This document shows, piece after piece, positions 40,150-50,551 of a stretch of 64,000 nucleotides of DNA. The notes beneath the pieces are model-generated. The model had not been told where the DNA came from and did not search any database. It was given only the letters and a program-made list of their open reading frames with translations. Each line of letters opens with the position of its first letter. Within the stretch, counting starts at the first letter, position 1. The stretch comes from Thiomicrorhabdus cannonii. GTDB lineage: Bacteria; Pseudomonadota; Gammaproteobacteria; Thiomicrospirales; Thiomicrospiraceae. The translations under genes and the position numbers were made by a program. The stretch spans positions 1-64,000 of the forward strand of contig NZ_JACBGH010000012.1 of NCBI RefSeq assembly GCF_013391695.1, written 5' to 3'.

Positions 40150-40710
40150 TTAGTAACACACCGCTTCGTAAGGCTCGATCACCCCCTGAAAACCGCGCAA
40201 CGAAAAGGCATAGCGCTTTTGTCCGAACGACGCATGGCTTAAGGTGAACACCACCTCATTACCGGCTTTTAACGCCGCCATCCAATCCTGATAACCCTGC
40301 TTCATCGCCGCCATCGAGGCAAAGTGTTCCGGCTTCAACTCCAAACGTACCTTATTGGAGATTTCCTCATAATTCAGCTTAGGCTGCAAAATGCCTTGCA
40401 CAGGCTGGGCATTCGCATCCTCCGGCCCGTCAATTCGATAACTTAACGCCATCAAACGCGGGCTTTCGGAAATAATCGCATCATTAAACAACAGAATTTG
40501 CAGCATCGGGAAAGGGTTGATGGCATTGCAACTCACCCCGAAAAACACCTCCTGATCGGCCTGTTTGGTGAAAACTTCCAACCCCTCGACACTGCCTTGC
40601 ACATCTTTATACAGCGTTAAATGGAAATCATCCTTCACCTGTTGGCTTTGCGTTTGCGCCCAAACAGCCTGTGGCGACCATAGCAGCGCAATCAATAACA
40701 GTCTTTTCAT
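40150..40710 (-). CDS. Exported protein of unknown function
   Basis: The 186-residue protein has a Sec signal peptide (MKRLLLIALLWSPQAVWA, cleavage after AWA) and a mature beta-rich domain with two cysteines, one in GVSCNAINPFP and one at the second-last position (AVCY), which may pair in the periplasm. It lies 14 bases after parE and is probably co-transcribed. No family is recognised. Confidence 0.75.
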   Translation of the reverse strand: MKRLLLIALLWSPQAVWAQTQSQQVKDDFHLTLYKDVQGSVEGLEVFTKQADQEVFFGVSCNAINPFPMLQILLFNDAIISESPRLMALSYRIDGPEDANAQPVQGILQPKLNYEEISNKVRLELKPEHFASMAAMKQGYQDWMAALKAGNEVVFTLSHASFGQKRYAFSLRGFQGVIEPYEAVCY

Positions 40711-40724
40711 ACATTCAACTCTGT

Positions 40725-42614
40725 TTAAAATTCCGCCAAATCGCCTTTGCTTTCCAACCAGACCTTGCGGTCCGAGGCGCGTTTTTTATTCAACAGCATA
40801 TCCATGACCTCATGGTCGTGTTGCTGCTGAGAATCCAACTGCAACTGAATCAGGCGGCGCGTTTCCGGCATCATGGTGGTTTCACGCAACTGCGGCGGGT
40901 TCATCTCCCCCAGACCTTTAAAACGAGTGACCTGCACCTTGCCGGGGAGTTTCTCGGCGGCGATGCGGTCCAGCACGCCCTGGCGCTCAAACTCATCCAA
41001 CGCGTAAAACACCTGCTTGCCGACATCAATCCGGTACAACGGCGGCATGGCCACATAAATATGCCCGGCTTCCACCAGACGCGGAAAATGGCGCACAAAC
41101 AGCGCGCAGATCAGCGTGGCGATATGCGCGCCGTCCGAATCGGCATCCGCCAGTATGCAGACCTTGCCGTAACGCAACCCGCTCAGATCGTCCGATCCCG
41201 GATCGACACCGATCGCCACGCTGATATCGTGAATTTCCTGCGAGGCCAATACATCGCCCGATTCCACTTCCCACGTATTCAGTATCTTGCCGCGCAGCGG
41301 CATAATCGCCTGATAGTTTTTGTCGCGCGCCTGCTTGGCCGAACCGCCGGCGGAATCCCCTTCCACCAAAAACAGCTCGGTCAAACTCAGGTCCGATTCG
41401 GTACAATCCGCGAGCTTGCCGGGCAAGGCAGGCCCGCTGGTGATTTTTTTACGCGTGACTTTTTTGGCTTTTTTGCTGCGCTGGTTGGCGTTGTTAATCA
41501 CCAGTTCGGCAATTTTCTCGGCCACATCGGTATGCTGGTTGAGCCACAGACTCAACGCATCCTTGACCACACCGGAAATGAAAGGCACGCACTCGCGCGA
41601 CGACAAACGTTCCTTGGTCTGTCCGGCAAACTGCGGTTCATGCACCTTGGCCGACAGCACAAACGCCACGTTCTGCCAGACATCCTCCGGCGTAATCTTG
41701 ACGCCGCGCGGAATCAGATTGCGGAACTCGCAGAACTCGCGCACCGCATCGGTCGCTCCGGCCCGCAAACCGTTCACGTGGGTACCGCCTTGCGGCGTCG
41801 GAATCAGGTTGACGTAACTTTCCATCAGGTTTTCGGCCGGCTCCACCAGCCAGGTAATCGCCCAGGCCACACCTTCGTGATCGGTCTGGCTCTCGCCCAC
41901 AAAACCCTCTTCGGGCAAACGCTCCAAACCGTCCAGCGCTTCGTTCAGATAATCCTGCAGGCCGTTCTCGAAATACCACTCGGTGGTTTCATTACAGGTT
42001 TCGTCGACAAACGTCATCTTCAGCCCCGGCGCCAACACCGCCTTGGCGCGCAACAGATATTTCAGCTTGCCTAGCGCATATTTTGGGGTATCGAAAAAAC
42101 GCGCATCCGGCCAAAAACGCACCAATGTGCCGGTGTTTTTCTTGCCAACCTTGCCGATCACCTCTAGCGGAGAGGCGACATCACCGTTTTCAAAGGCAAT
42201 GGCATGCAGTTTTGCGTCACGGCGAATCTGTACCTCTACGCGACTGGAGAGCGCATTGACCACCGAAATCCCCACACCGTGCAGACCGCCGGAAAACTTG
42301 TAGGCCTTATTGGAAAACTTACCGCCGGCATGCAGGCGGGTCATAATGACCTCCACCCCCGGCACGCCCTCTTCAGGGTGAATGTCCACCGGCATGCCGC
42401 GCCCGTTATCGAGCACACTCATGGAGCCGTCGGCATGATGCGTCACCGTAATCTCGCTGGCAAATCCGGCCAGCGCTTCGTCCACACTGTTATCGATGAC
42501 TTCCTGCGCCAAATGGTTGGGACGCGTCGTATCGGTATACATCCCCGGGCGCTTGCGCACCGGTTCCAACCCGGTTAAGACTTCAATTTCGGCTGCATTG
42601 TAGTTTCCGCTCAC
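40725..42614 (-). CDS. parE: DNA topoisomerase IV subunit B
   Basis: ParE is the ATPase partner of ParC. The GHKL ATP site is in VIDNSVDEALAGFA; a transducer domain follows, and the TOPRIM region has LVEGDSAGGSAKQARD and PLRGKILN. At 629 residues it is ParE-size, without the GyrB insertion. The start is GTG with CAGGAG upstream. Confidence 0.97.
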   Translation of the reverse strand: MSGNYNAAEIEVLTGLEPVRKRPGMYTDTTRPNHLAQEVIDNSVDEALAGFASEITVTHHADGSMSVLDNGRGMPVDIHPEEGVPGVEVIMTRLHAGGKFSNKAYKFSGGLHGVGISVVNALSSRVEVQIRRDAKLHAIAFENGDVASPLEVIGKVGKKNTGTLVRFWPDARFFDTPKYALGKLKYLLRAKAVLAPGLKMTFVDETCNETTEWYFENGLQDYLNEALDGLERLPEEGFVGESQTDHEGVAWAITWLVEPAENLMESYVNLIPTPQGGTHVNGLRAGATDAVREFCEFRNLIPRGVKITPEDVWQNVAFVLSAKVHEPQFAGQTKERLSSRECVPFISGVVKDALSLWLNQHTDVAEKIAELVINNANQRSKKAKKVTRKKITSGPALPGKLADCTESDLSLTELFLVEGDSAGGSAKQARDKNYQAIMPLRGKILNTWEVESGDVLASQEIHDISVAIGVDPGSDDLSGLRYGKVCILADADSDGAHIATLICALFVRHFPRLVEAGHIYVAMPPLYRIDVGKQVFYALDEFERQGVLDRIAAEKLPGKVQVTRFKGLGEMNPPQLRETTMMPETRRLIQLQLDSQQQHDHEVMDMLLNKKRASDRKVWLESKGDLAEF

Positions 42615-42695
42615 AAATCAGGCTCCTGATGATAGAATTGGGTTAAACTCAACGTCAGCATCATAACATATAAATGTAAAGGTGAAATCGTACCT

Positions 42696-43343
42696 ATGCC
42701 AAATCGAGACTACCGCCAGGAACGCCGCAGCTACGAGTTTGCCGAACTCAAACGCAGCCAGCTAAAAGACAGCCCTTTTGAACAGTTCTCGCTCTGGATG
42801 GATGCGGCCATCACCCATATCCATAACGACCCGACGGCCATGAGTCTGTCGACGGTGGACGCCAATGGGCAGCCGCACAGTCGTGTGGTGCTGCTAAAAG
42901 AGTTCGATACCCGCGGCCTGGTGTTCTACACCCATTATGACAGCGACAAAGGCAGCGAGATGGCGGCCAACCACCGCGTCGCCGCGCTGTTCTTCTGGCC
43001 GGAGATGGAACGCCAGATTCGCGTGGAGGGCTTGGTCGAAAAAATCACTGCGGAAGAGTCCGAAACCTATTTTCACAGCCGGCCGCGCGACAGCCAGTTG
43101 GCCGCCTTTATTTCCAAGCAAAGCTCACCGGTTTCGAGCCGCGACGAACTGGAACTCAGATTACAGGCCGCCCAAGCTGCCTACAGCGAACAGGAAGTGC
43201 CGCATCCGCCGCACTGGGGCGGTTACCGCATCGTGCCGCAGCGCTTCGAGTTCTGGCAAGGCCGTCCGAGCCGCCTGCACGACCGTTTCCGTTATGAAAA
43301 ACAGGATGAACACAACTGGCTCATCAGCCGCCTGGCGCCTTGA
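42696..43343 (+). CDS. pdxH: Pyridoxamine 5'-phosphate oxidase
   Basis: PdxH is an FMN enzyme that makes pyridoxal phosphate. The 215-residue protein has [35 protein letters not shown] and the end WLISRLAP with the substrate-binding arginine. Full length. It is followed by ung after 5 bases. Confidence 0.97.
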   Translation: MPNRDYRQERRSYEFAELKRSQLKDSPFEQFSLWMDAAITHIHNDPTAMSLSTVDANGQPHSRVVLLKEFDTRGLVFYTHYDSDKGSEMAANHRVAALFFWPEMERQIRVEGLVEKITAEESETYFHSRPRDSQLAAFISKQSSPVSSRDELELRLQAAQAAYSEQEVPHPPHWGGYRIVPQRFEFWQGRPSRLHDRFRYEKQDEHNWLISRLAP

Positions 43344-43348
43344 TCGTT

Positions 43349-44038
43349 ATGCCTAACAACGACAATCCGATCAAGCTGTCCGACAGCTGGCTCAACCTGA
43401 TTGGCGACGAATTCGACAAGCCGTATATGCAGCAGCTCAAAGCGTTTTTGCAGGCGGAAAAAGCCGCCGGCAAGCAGATTCTGCCCAAAGGCGGCCTATG
43501 GTTTAACGCCTTGAACAGCACACCGTTTGAAAACGTCAAAGTGGTCATACTCGGCCAGGATCCCTATCCCACCCCCGGTCACGCCCACGGGCTGTGTTTT
43601 TCGGTTCTGCCGGATGTCAAACCGCTGCCGAAATCGCTGCTCAACATCAATAAAGAACTTTCGGATGATCTGGGTGTCGAGAACCACCACTGCGGTTATC
43701 TGCAACCTTGGGCCGAACAAGGCGTACTGCTGCTCAATGCCGTTTTGACGGTGGAAGCGCATCATTCCAACTCCCACCAAAACCACGGCTGGGAACAATT
43801 CACCGATGCGATTATCCGCGTCATAAATGACCAGAAAGAGCATTGTGTGTTTATCCTCTGGGGCAGTTACGCCCAGAAAAAAGGGGCTTTTATCGACCGC
43901 CAGCGCCATCTGGTGCTGGAAGCGCCGCACCCCTCGCCGCTTTCCGCTTACCGCGGTTTTTTCGGCAGCCGTCCCTTTTCAAAAGCCAATGCCTATTTGC
44001 AGGCGCACAAACTCCCTCCCATTAACTGGCAGCTGTAA
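43349..44038 (+). CDS. ung: Uracil-DNA glycosylase
   Basis: Ung removes uracil from [20 protein letters not shown] holds the catalytic Asp71, and [17 protein letters not shown] has the catalytic His and the Leu wedge. The ATG at 43349 follows the pdxH stop; a TTG at 43340 overlaps pdxH. 229 residues, family length. Confidence 0.97.
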   Translation: MPNNDNPIKLSDSWLNLIGDEFDKPYMQQLKAFLQAEKAAGKQILPKGGLWFNALNSTPFENVKVVILGQDPYPTPGHAHGLCFSVLPDVKPLPKSLLNINKELSDDLGVENHHCGYLQPWAEQGVLLLNAVLTVEAHHSNSHQNHGWEQFTDAIIRVINDQKEHCVFILWGSYAQKKGAFIDRQRHLVLEAPHPSPLSAYRGFFGSRPFSKANAYLQAHKLPPINWQL

Positions 44039-44155
44039 AACACCCATCCAACTATAAAAACTGCTTATCTTTGTATGCATAGGTTTGTTTTGACTCTCTA
44101 GCGCCACCCGCTATGCTGGTCTCTTCTGATTAACGCCGTTTTAAAGGAAAGAGAC

Positions 44156-45928
44156 GTGAAACACGCAGGATGGTGGAGCCGGACCAAAATTGCAACACTC
44201 AGCGCCGTATTGCTCGGCATGATGATACTGGCCGGTGTGTTTTTTACCGGCGCCTTTTCACTGCTCCAGTCCGAGGCGCAGCTCATTGCCGAACAGTGGC
44301 AGGCGTACCAGAGTGGTAACGCCGCAGACACCCAAGCCGTCATCGGCGCGCAACTGACCCAACAAATTCAGCAGGTGATCGACCTCACCGGCTATTTCAT
44401 CGTGGCGGTTCTCATTGCGGTTAGCGCGTTTATTGCGCTGATGTATGCCACCCTGATGGTCAAAATCGCCCGCCCGCTCAAACGTATGGAACAAGGCATC
44501 ACCCAAATTACCGACAGCGACGACTTTTCGATACGTCTGCCGATTCAATATCAAGACGAAGTAGGCCAGGTTTTAAAATGTTTCAACCATCTGACAGCCG
44601 ACCTCAAAACCGTCTTTGACGAAACCAACCGGCAGTTGAGCAAGGTCGCCAATGGTGAATTCGACCAGCAGGTCAATGTGGAGGTCGGCGGGGATTTGCT
44701 GCGCTTCAAGGACAACGTCAATGCTTCGATTCAGAGCGTCTCGCACACCATGCACTCGTTGGAAAGCATTGCCGATGCGATCGCCCGCGGCGATTTTTCT
44801 GCGCGCATGGACAGCGGCGTGAAAGGCACGCTGAAACATAAAATCGATTTTGCGATGAATTCAATCGACGAGGTCGTCGACAACATCAATCAGGTGATGC
44901 AGCAGGTCGCCCACTGCCAGTTAAAAGACCGTGTCCAGATCCAGGCGGAAGGCCGCATGAACGAGTTGAAAAACTATATCAACCATGCGTTACATACTTT
45001 GGAATCCGGCTTCGATGCGATCAACACCTCGATTGCGCATCTGGCGGAAGGCAACCTGACCCACCAGATTAACGGCGCTTTCAGCGGCGAAATGGAACAG
45101 GTCAAACAACAGCTCAACCACACCGCCTGCCAACTCAACCGCACGGTCAATCTGGTCGGCGACACCTCGGATCTGGTCAACCACAACATCCATCAAATTT
45201 CGCAAAGCAGCCTGGCGCTGGCGGATCGCAGCCAGCAGCAGGCCAGCGCCATCGAACAGACCGCCGCGGCCATCGAAGAGATGACCTCGGTCGTGCGCCA
45301 AACCGCCGACAATGCGATGCGCGCCAGCCAACTCACTCAGGACACACGCCGCTTGGCCAATGAAGGTTCCAAAGCCATGAGCTCCTCGGTTGAATCGATG
45401 CGCGAAATCCAGCAATCCAGCGTGCGCATCAGCGACATCGTCGGCCTGATCGACAGCATCGCCTTCCAGACCAACCTGCTTGCACTGAACGCGGCGGTTG
45501 AGGCGGCGCGTGCCGGCGAGGCGGGACGCGGCTTTGCGGTGGTGGCGGGTGAAGTGCGCAATTTGGCACAAAAGTCGGCCGGCGCCGCCAAAGAAATTCG
45601 CGGCCTGATTGATGAAGTGGTGACCCAGGTAAACGACGGCGCGTTGCAGCTTGACGAGACCAGCGAAGCCTTTGATCAGATTCATCAAGGCATCCAGATG
45701 GTGAATGATCTGGTGGTTGAAATTTCCTCCAGCACCCAGGAACAGGCGCAAGGCATTGCGCTGGTGAATCAGGCCATTACCGAACTGGACGACAGCATCC
45801 AGCAGAATGCACAGATGGTCGAAGAGACGACCCAATTTGCCAATGAACTAGTCGGTCAGGCACAGCAGCTCAATCACGAGGTTAACCAGTTCGTGGTCGA
45901 CAAAACCCTACTGCTCAAAGCGCCATAA
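44156..45928 (+). CDS. Methyl-accepting chemotaxis protein
   Basis: The 590-residue receptor has two membrane helices (about 13-35 and 78-102) that enclose only about 45 periplasmic residues, too few for a known ligand domain. A HAMP domain follows and then HAMP-like repeats to about 340. The signalling hairpin [23 protein letters not shown] lies near 440-470. The start is GTG with AAGGAA upstream. No CheB/CheR tether is seen at the end (LLKAP). It may sense membrane or cytoplasmic state. Confidence 0.92.
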   Translation: MKHAGWWSRTKIATLSAVLLGMMILAGVFFTGAFSLLQSEAQLIAEQWQAYQSGNAADTQAVIGAQLTQQIQQVIDLTGYFIVAVLIAVSAFIALMYATLMVKIARPLKRMEQGITQITDSDDFSIRLPIQYQDEVGQVLKCFNHLTADLKTVFDETNRQLSKVANGEFDQQVNVEVGGDLLRFKDNVNASIQSVSHTMHSLESIADAIARGDFSARMDSGVKGTLKHKIDFAMNSIDEVVDNINQVMQQVAHCQLKDRVQIQAEGRMNELKNYINHALHTLESGFDAINTSIAHLAEGNLTHQINGAFSGEMEQVKQQLNHTACQLNRTVNLVGDTSDLVNHNIHQISQSSLALADRSQQQASAIEQTAAAIEEMTSVVRQTADNAMRASQLTQDTRRLANEGSKAMSSSVESMREIQQSSVRISDIVGLIDSIAFQTNLLALNAAVEAARAGEAGRGFAVVAGEVRNLAQKSAGAAKEIRGLIDEVVTQVNDGALQLDETSEAFDQIHQGIQMVNDLVVEISSSTQEQAQGIALVNQAITELDDSIQQNAQMVEETTQFANELVGQAQQLNHEVNQFVVDKTLLLKAP

Positions 45929-45950
45929 ACCGCGCCGTTTCAAGCCTTTT

Positions 45951-46001
45951 AAAACTGAACAGGCCGGGTAGATTGTATTCAGACCCGGCCTGTTCAGTTT
46001 T
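45951..46001. terminator. Terminator made of two inverted DUS-like 12-mers (copies 14 and 15)
   Basis: AAAACTGAACAGGCCGGGT at 45951-45969 faces its exact complement at 45983-46001 across a 13-base loop. It serves the convergent chemoreceptor gene and plsC; the plsC stop touches it. Cores are at 45958-45969 and 45983-45994. Confidence 0.9.
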
Positions 46002-46720
46002 TATTTAGTTTCCTGAACGAGGTGCTTCGTAAACCACTCTTCCGTTGCCGCATTGATTTCGGCCACACTCATCTGCGAGGCATCCAGCGGCGCGCTGATA
46101 TACACCTCAATCACCCCCGGTTTTTTGATGAAGCTGTTTTTAGGCCAGCAACTGCCGGCGTTGTGCGCCACCAGATAAACCGGTACTTTGGCTTTACTGG
46201 CCAGCATCGAACCGCCTACATTGATCTTGCCCAATTCGCCCACCGGCATACGCGTGCCTTCCGGGAAAATCACCACCCAATCGCCTTGCTCAAGACGCGC
46301 CTGCCCCTCTTTCAGCAACTGGTTCAGCGCCTGACGGCCGGCGCCGCGGTCGATCGCAATCGGATGCAGCAGACGCATCCCCCAACCGAAGAACGGGATT
46401 TTCAGCAGTTCACGCTTCAACACATACGCCTGACGCGGAAAAATCTGCTGGAACGCCAGCGTTTCCCAAGCCGATTCATGGCGCGCCAGAATCAGACCCG
46501 CTTTACTTGCATCCACCTGCTCCAAACCATGCACCTGGTATTTCACTCCGCAGGTCACACGCAACCAGAACAGACAGAACTTGGCCCAATGGTGCATAAA
46601 GGCGTAACGCGTTTTAAATGAAAACGGCAACGTCAGCTGCCCCAATACCGAAAACAGCACCAGCGTCGTCACCTGCCCGAGAGCAAATAACACCGAACGC
46701 AAAAACCAGATCACTTTCAT
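46001..46720 (-). CDS. plsC: 1-acyl-sn-glycerol-3-phosphate acyltransferase
   Basis: PlsC makes phosphatidic acid from lysophosphatidic acid at the inner membrane. The 239-residue protein has an amino-terminal helix, the catalytic motif HESAWE at 81-86 (an HX4E form of the usual HX4D), and FPEGTR. The ATG overlaps the gmhB stop by four bases (ATGA), so the two are coupled; gmhB-plsC pairs are common. Confidence 0.94.
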   Translation of the reverse strand: MKVIWFLRSVLFALGQVTTLVLFSVLGQLTLPFSFKTRYAFMHHWAKFCLFWLRVTCGVKYQVHGLEQVDASKAGLILARHESAWETLAFQQIFPRQAYVLKRELLKIPFFGWGMRLLHPIAIDRGAGRQALNQLLKEGQARLEQGDWVVIFPEGTRMPVGELGKINVGGSMLASKAKVPVYLVAHNAGSCWPKNSFIKKPGVIEVYISAPLDASQMSVAEINAATEEWFTKHLVQETK

Positions 46721-47256
46721 GCCAACAGCGCCTCCACAGCCGCCAATAGATTGTCATACACCGGAATGCCGGCCAGTTCATCACCATGCTTGGCCAAGGT
46801 GCGCTCGCCCTTGCCGCTTCTCACCAGAAATGGGCGCATGCCTTTGGCCTTGGCCACCTGCATGTCCGCCCAGGTATCGCCGATCATCGGCATGCCCTGC
46901 AAACTGATACCAAAACGGTTCTCGATCGCCTGCAACATACCGGTAGACGGCTTGCGGCAAGGCGTCGCATCATCGCCGACATAGGGCGAGAAATTGATCC
47001 AATCGACCTTGGCACCCTGCTCGGCCAGCAAACCTTGCAGTTTCTGATGCATGGCGCTGAGCGTGGCGCGGTCGTAATAACCGCGGCGGATGCCCGACTG
47101 GTTGGTTGCCACCGCCACCAGCCAACCGGCCTGTTTGAGCTTAACAATCGCCTCGATACTGCCGGGCACCGGCTGCCACTCGTCGGGTGACTTGATAAAG
47201 GCGTCCGAGTCCTCGTTAATCACACCGTCGCGATCCAGTACAATCACCTTTTGCAT
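46717..47256 (-). CDS. gmhB: D-glycero-beta-D-manno-heptose 1,7-bisphosphate 7-phosphatase
   Basis: GmhB is a HAD phosphatase in the ADP-heptose branch of LPS core synthesis. The DxD motif is Asp8/Asp10 (LDRDGVIN), with ATNQSGIRRG and CRKPSTGM following. The zinc loop CPHxP...CxC of E. coli GmhB is shortened to SPYVGDDATPCRKP, with one Cys left. Related enzymes without zinc are known. 179 residues. Confidence 0.94.
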   Translation of the reverse strand: MQKVIVLDRDGVINEDSDAFIKSPDEWQPVPGSIEAIVKLKQAGWLVAVATNQSGIRRGYYDRATLSAMHQKLQGLLAEQGAKVDWINFSPYVGDDATPCRKPSTGMLQAIENRFGISLQGMPMIGDTWADMQVAKAKGMRPFLVRSGKGERTLAKHGDELAGIPVYDNLLAAVEALLA

Positions 47257-47282
47257 ATTTATTCCTGATTTTCAAAAGCAAA

Positions 47283-47356
47283 AACCACGAAGAACACAGA
47301 GTTCACGAAGTGAGTGAATGACCAGTCTCTTCGTGAACTTCGTGCACTTCGTGGTT
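47283..47356. repeat. Hairpin of CACGAAG repeats
   Basis: Left arm 47283-47310 (AACCACGAAG...TTCACGAAG) pairs with right arm 47329-47356 over about 24 of 28 positions, with an 18-base loop. The arms are made of 9-base units ending CACGAAG. It lies between gmhB and glyS and could end the glyS side or be a mobile palindrome. Confidence 0.65.
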
Positions 47357-47397
47357 CAAGATAACTCCCGCCTCTATTAATAGAGAGGAACGGTTAA

Positions 47398-49476
47398 TTA
47401 CAAACGCGAAACGTCCGCCACCTGCAGGAACAGCTGATAGATCTGGTTGAGCAGCGCCAGACGGTTCAAACGCACCGCCTCGTCTTCCGCCATGACCATG
47501 ACGTTGTCAAAGAAGCTGTCAACGCTACCGCGAATCGTCGCCAGGGATTCGATCGCGGCGATGTAATCACGCCCGGCAATCAGATTGCTGACCGACTCAC
47601 GCAACGCATCCAGCTCGTTCCACAAGGTCTGCTCGGCGCTTTCCGTCAGCAGCGCCACATTGACGGTTTCCGGCAAGTCGCCTTCGACCTTCTTCAACAA
47701 ATTGCTGATACGTTTGTTGGCCGCACTCAAGCTTTCCGCCGCGTCCATCTGTGCGAACTTCTCGACCGCCTGGATACGTTTGGCGAAGTCCAACGGATGC
47801 GCCGGACGGCAAACACGCACCGCCTCGAACTGCTCGGCACTGATGCCCTGGTCGGCGTAATAGGCGCGCAGACGGCCGATAATGAAGTCGTAAATCTCTT
47901 CAATCAGCGCATCGCTGGCCTCGACCGCCTCGTGCAGTTCCAGACCGTACTGGATCAACAGACGCAAATCCAGATCCAGTTCGTTTTCGATCATAATGCG
48001 CAGCAGACCCAAGGCGGCGCGGCGCAATGCAAACGGGTCCTTGTCGCCGGTCGGCACCTGACCGATGCCATAGATGCCGGTAATGGTGTCGATCTTATCG
48101 GCAATCGCCAACGCCTGCGCCAAAGCCGATTGCGGCAGCTCGTCACCGGCAAAACGCGGCTGGTATTGCGCATCAATCGCGTCGGCCACGTCCTGCGCCT
48201 CTTTCTGCTCCATCGCGTAGTAACGACCCATCACGCCTTGCAATTCAGGGAACTCGCCGACCATTTCCGACATCAGGTCACACTTGGACAGACGTGCAGC
48301 ACGTTCACACAGTGCCGCATCTACGCCCAGCGGCTTGCCGATTTTGACCGTCAGAGTTTCCAAACGCTCGACCTTGTCATACAGCGTGCCTAATTGTTGC
48401 TGGAACACCACGGTTTTCAGGCGAGGCAAAAAGTCGTCCAACGGACGCTTGCGATCCTGATCCCAGAAGAATTTGGCATCCGACAGACGCGGACGGATCA
48501 CACGTTCGTTACCGTTTTTGACCGACTGCGGGTTAGAGCTTTCGATATTGCTGATGGTGATGAATTTCGCCATCAGCTTGCCGTCTTTGCCGAACATATG
48601 GAAATACTTCTGGTGACCCGCCATTGCTGAAATCAACGCTTCCGAAGGCACCGCCAGGAAGGTTTGATCGAAATCACCGACAATCGCCATCGGCCATTCG
48701 TTCAGGGCGGTGACCTCTTCCAGCAGCTCTTCGTCGATTTCCGCTTCGCCACCGGCCTGCTGCGCCGCCGCCATGACCTGCTCGCGGATCAGCTCGGCAC
48801 GCTCGGCAAAATCGGCGACCACATAACCTTGCGCTTTCAAGGTTTCGGCATAGTCTGCCGGTTGCGCAATGGTAATCGCTTCAGGTGCATGGAAACGGTG
48901 ACCGCGCGTGGTGTTGCCGGTGGTGTGGCCTAGAATCGTGGCAGGAACCACTTCCTCACCCAGCAGCATCAGCGCCCAGTGCACCGGACGCACGAATTCC
49001 ACATCGGAGCTGCCCCAACGCATACGCTTCGGAATCGGCAGCGCCGCCAAAGAACGATTGACGATATCGCCCAACAAAGCACTGGTCGGCTGACCTTGCT
49101 GTTGCAGGTTATAGGCCATCCATATGCCTTTGTCGGTCTCGACTTCGATCAGCTCGGCAACGGTTACGCCGCAACCGCGTGCAAAGCCTTCCAAGGCTTT
49201 GGTCGGGTTGCCGTCGGCATCAAAACCGGCTTTCTTGGCAGGACCGCGGCGCTCGACCACCTTGTCGGCCTGTTGGGTTTGCAACCCTTCAATCAAAACC
49301 GCTAGACGGCGCGGTGCGGCATAAACCTGCACTTCACCGTGCGCCAGTTCGGCCTCGTTCAGGCCGGCGACGATGCCGTCGGCAAACGCCTGGCTCAATT
49401 TTTTCAACGCTTTCGGAGGAAGTTCTTCGGTTCCGATCTCAACCAAAAAATCTGCTGTCTGATTCAAAGCCGTCAT
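47398..49476 (-). CDS. glyS: Glycyl-tRNA synthetase beta subunit
   Basis: The beta subunit of the alpha2beta2 bacterial GlyRS binds the tRNA. The 692-residue protein begins LVEIGTEELPPKALKKLSQAF and has an HD-like region and anticodon-binding helical end. Its ATG shares one base with the glyQ stop (TAATG), so translation is coupled. Confidence 0.97.
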   Translation of the reverse strand: MTALNQTADFLVEIGTEELPPKALKKLSQAFADGIVAGLNEAELAHGEVQVYAAPRRLAVLIEGLQTQQADKVVERRGPAKKAGFDADGNPTKALEGFARGCGVTVAELIEVETDKGIWMAYNLQQQGQPTSALLGDIVNRSLAALPIPKRMRWGSSDVEFVRPVHWALMLLGEEVVPATILGHTTGNTTRGHRFHAPEAITIAQPADYAETLKAQGYVVADFAERAELIREQVMAAAQQAGGEAEIDEELLEEVTALNEWPMAIVGDFDQTFLAVPSEALISAMAGHQKYFHMFGKDGKLMAKFITISNIESSNPQSVKNGNERVIRPRLSDAKFFWDQDRKRPLDDFLPRLKTVVFQQQLGTLYDKVERLETLTVKIGKPLGVDAALCERAARLSKCDLMSEMVGEFPELQGVMGRYYAMEQKEAQDVADAIDAQYQPRFAGDELPQSALAQALAIADKIDTITGIYGIGQVPTGDKDPFALRRAALGLLRIMIENELDLDLRLLIQYGLELHEAVEASDALIEEIYDFIIGRLRAYYADQGISAEQFEAVRVCRPAHPLDFAKRIQAVEKFAQMDAAESLSAANKRISNLLKKVEGDLPETVNVALLTESAEQTLWNELDALRESVSNLIAGRDYIAAIESLATIRGSVDSFFDNVMVMAEDEAVRLNRLALLNQIYQLFLQVADVSRL

Positions 49477-50396
49477 TATTTCTCCTCCTGGCTTTTGACT
49501 AACGGGAACCCAAGCGCTTCACGCCCTTCGTAATAAGATTCGGCAATCTGTCTGGCCATGGCACGTACGCGGCCGATAAAACGCGCACGTTCGGTCACGG
49601 AAATCGCATGGCGCGCGTCCAGCAGGTTGAACGCATGCGACGCTTTCAATACCTGCTCGTAAGCCGGCAATGGCAGTTTATCGGCGACCAGTTTGGCGAA
49701 AATCTCTTCGCACTCGTCAAAGGTGCGGAACAGCTTGTCGGTATCGGCTTTCTCGAAGTTGTAGGTCGACATCTCCACTTCGTTCTGATGGAACACATCG
49801 CCGTAAGTGACTTTGCCGCTTGGGCCTTCCACCCAGGTCAAATCGTAAACCGAGTTCACGCCCTGCAGATACATGGCGATACGCTCCAGACCGTAAGTGA
49901 TCTCGCCGGTGACCGGACGGCATTCCAAACCGCCAACCTGCTGGAAGTAGGTGAACTGCGTGACTTCCATGCCGTTCAACCAGACTTCCCAGCCCAAGCC
50001 CCAGGCGCCCAAGGTTGGCGACTCCCAGTTGTCTTCGACAAAACGGATATCGTGTTCCAGCGGGTCGATGCCCAGCATTTTCAACGATTCTAAATACAGT
50101 TCCTGGATATTGTCCGGCGACGGCTTCAGCATCACCTGAAACTGGTAGTAGTGCTGCATGCGGTTCGGGTTTTCGCCGTAACGCCCGTCGGTCGGGCGGC
50201 GGCAAGGCTGCACGTAAGCCGCACGCCACGGCTCCGGGCCGATGGCACGCAGAAAGGTCGCCGGGTGGAAAGTCCCCGCCCCCATCTCGTTGTCGTAAGG
50301 CTGCATAATGACGCAGCCGTGGCTCGCCCAGAATGCCTGCAGGGTCTGAATCAATCCTTGAAAGGTACGAATATCCGTTGCCGCTTGTGAAGACAC
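49476..50396 (-). CDS. glyQ: Glycyl-tRNA synthetase alpha subunit
   Basis: The alpha subunit carries the class II active site for glycine and [42 protein letters not shown] and [18 protein letters not shown] are typical. I chose the GTG at 50396, as AGAGG lies 8 bases upstream; a TTG at 50402 is too close to it. About 306 residues. Confidence 0.97.
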   Translation of the reverse strand: MSSQAATDIRTFQGLIQTLQAFWASHGCVIMQPYDNEMGAGTFHPATFLRAIGPEPWRAAYVQPCRRPTDGRYGENPNRMQHYYQFQVMLKPSPDNIQELYLESLKMLGIDPLEHDIRFVEDNWESPTLGAWGLGWEVWLNGMEVTQFTYFQQVGGLECRPVTGEITYGLERIAMYLQGVNSVYDLTWVEGPSGKVTYGDVFHQNEVEMSTYNFEKADTDKLFRTFDECEEIFAKLVADKLPLPAYEQVLKASHAFNLLDARHAISVTERARFIGRVRAMARQIAESYYEGREALGFPLVKSQEEK

Positions 50397-50524
50397 AATC
50401 AAAACCTCTTAAACTAAAATTCGATGCCCACGCTTCAAGATTGGGTTAAAGCGTGTAAAATCCGCTAATTATAACGTATTTTATAAACACTTTACGCCGA
50501 CTTTAATGTGACATAGCACACATT

Positions 50525-50536
50525 ACCCGGCCTGTT
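50525..50536 (-). repeat. DUS-like 12-mer, copy 16
   Basis: Exact AACAGGCCGGGT with flank CATTTTC, just upstream of tusA (start 50552). Confidence 0.85.
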
Positions 50537-50551
50537 GAAAATGGTTAAAGA

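Noticed and set aside
47124-47135. AACCGGCCTGTT in gmhB as another repeat copy
   Set aside because: It matches 11 of 12 but encodes KQAGWLVA, a conserved GmhB segment, so protein constraint explains it.
47283-47356. CACGAAG units as a CRISPR array
   Set aside because: There are only a few 9-base units in opposed orientation and no unique spacers.
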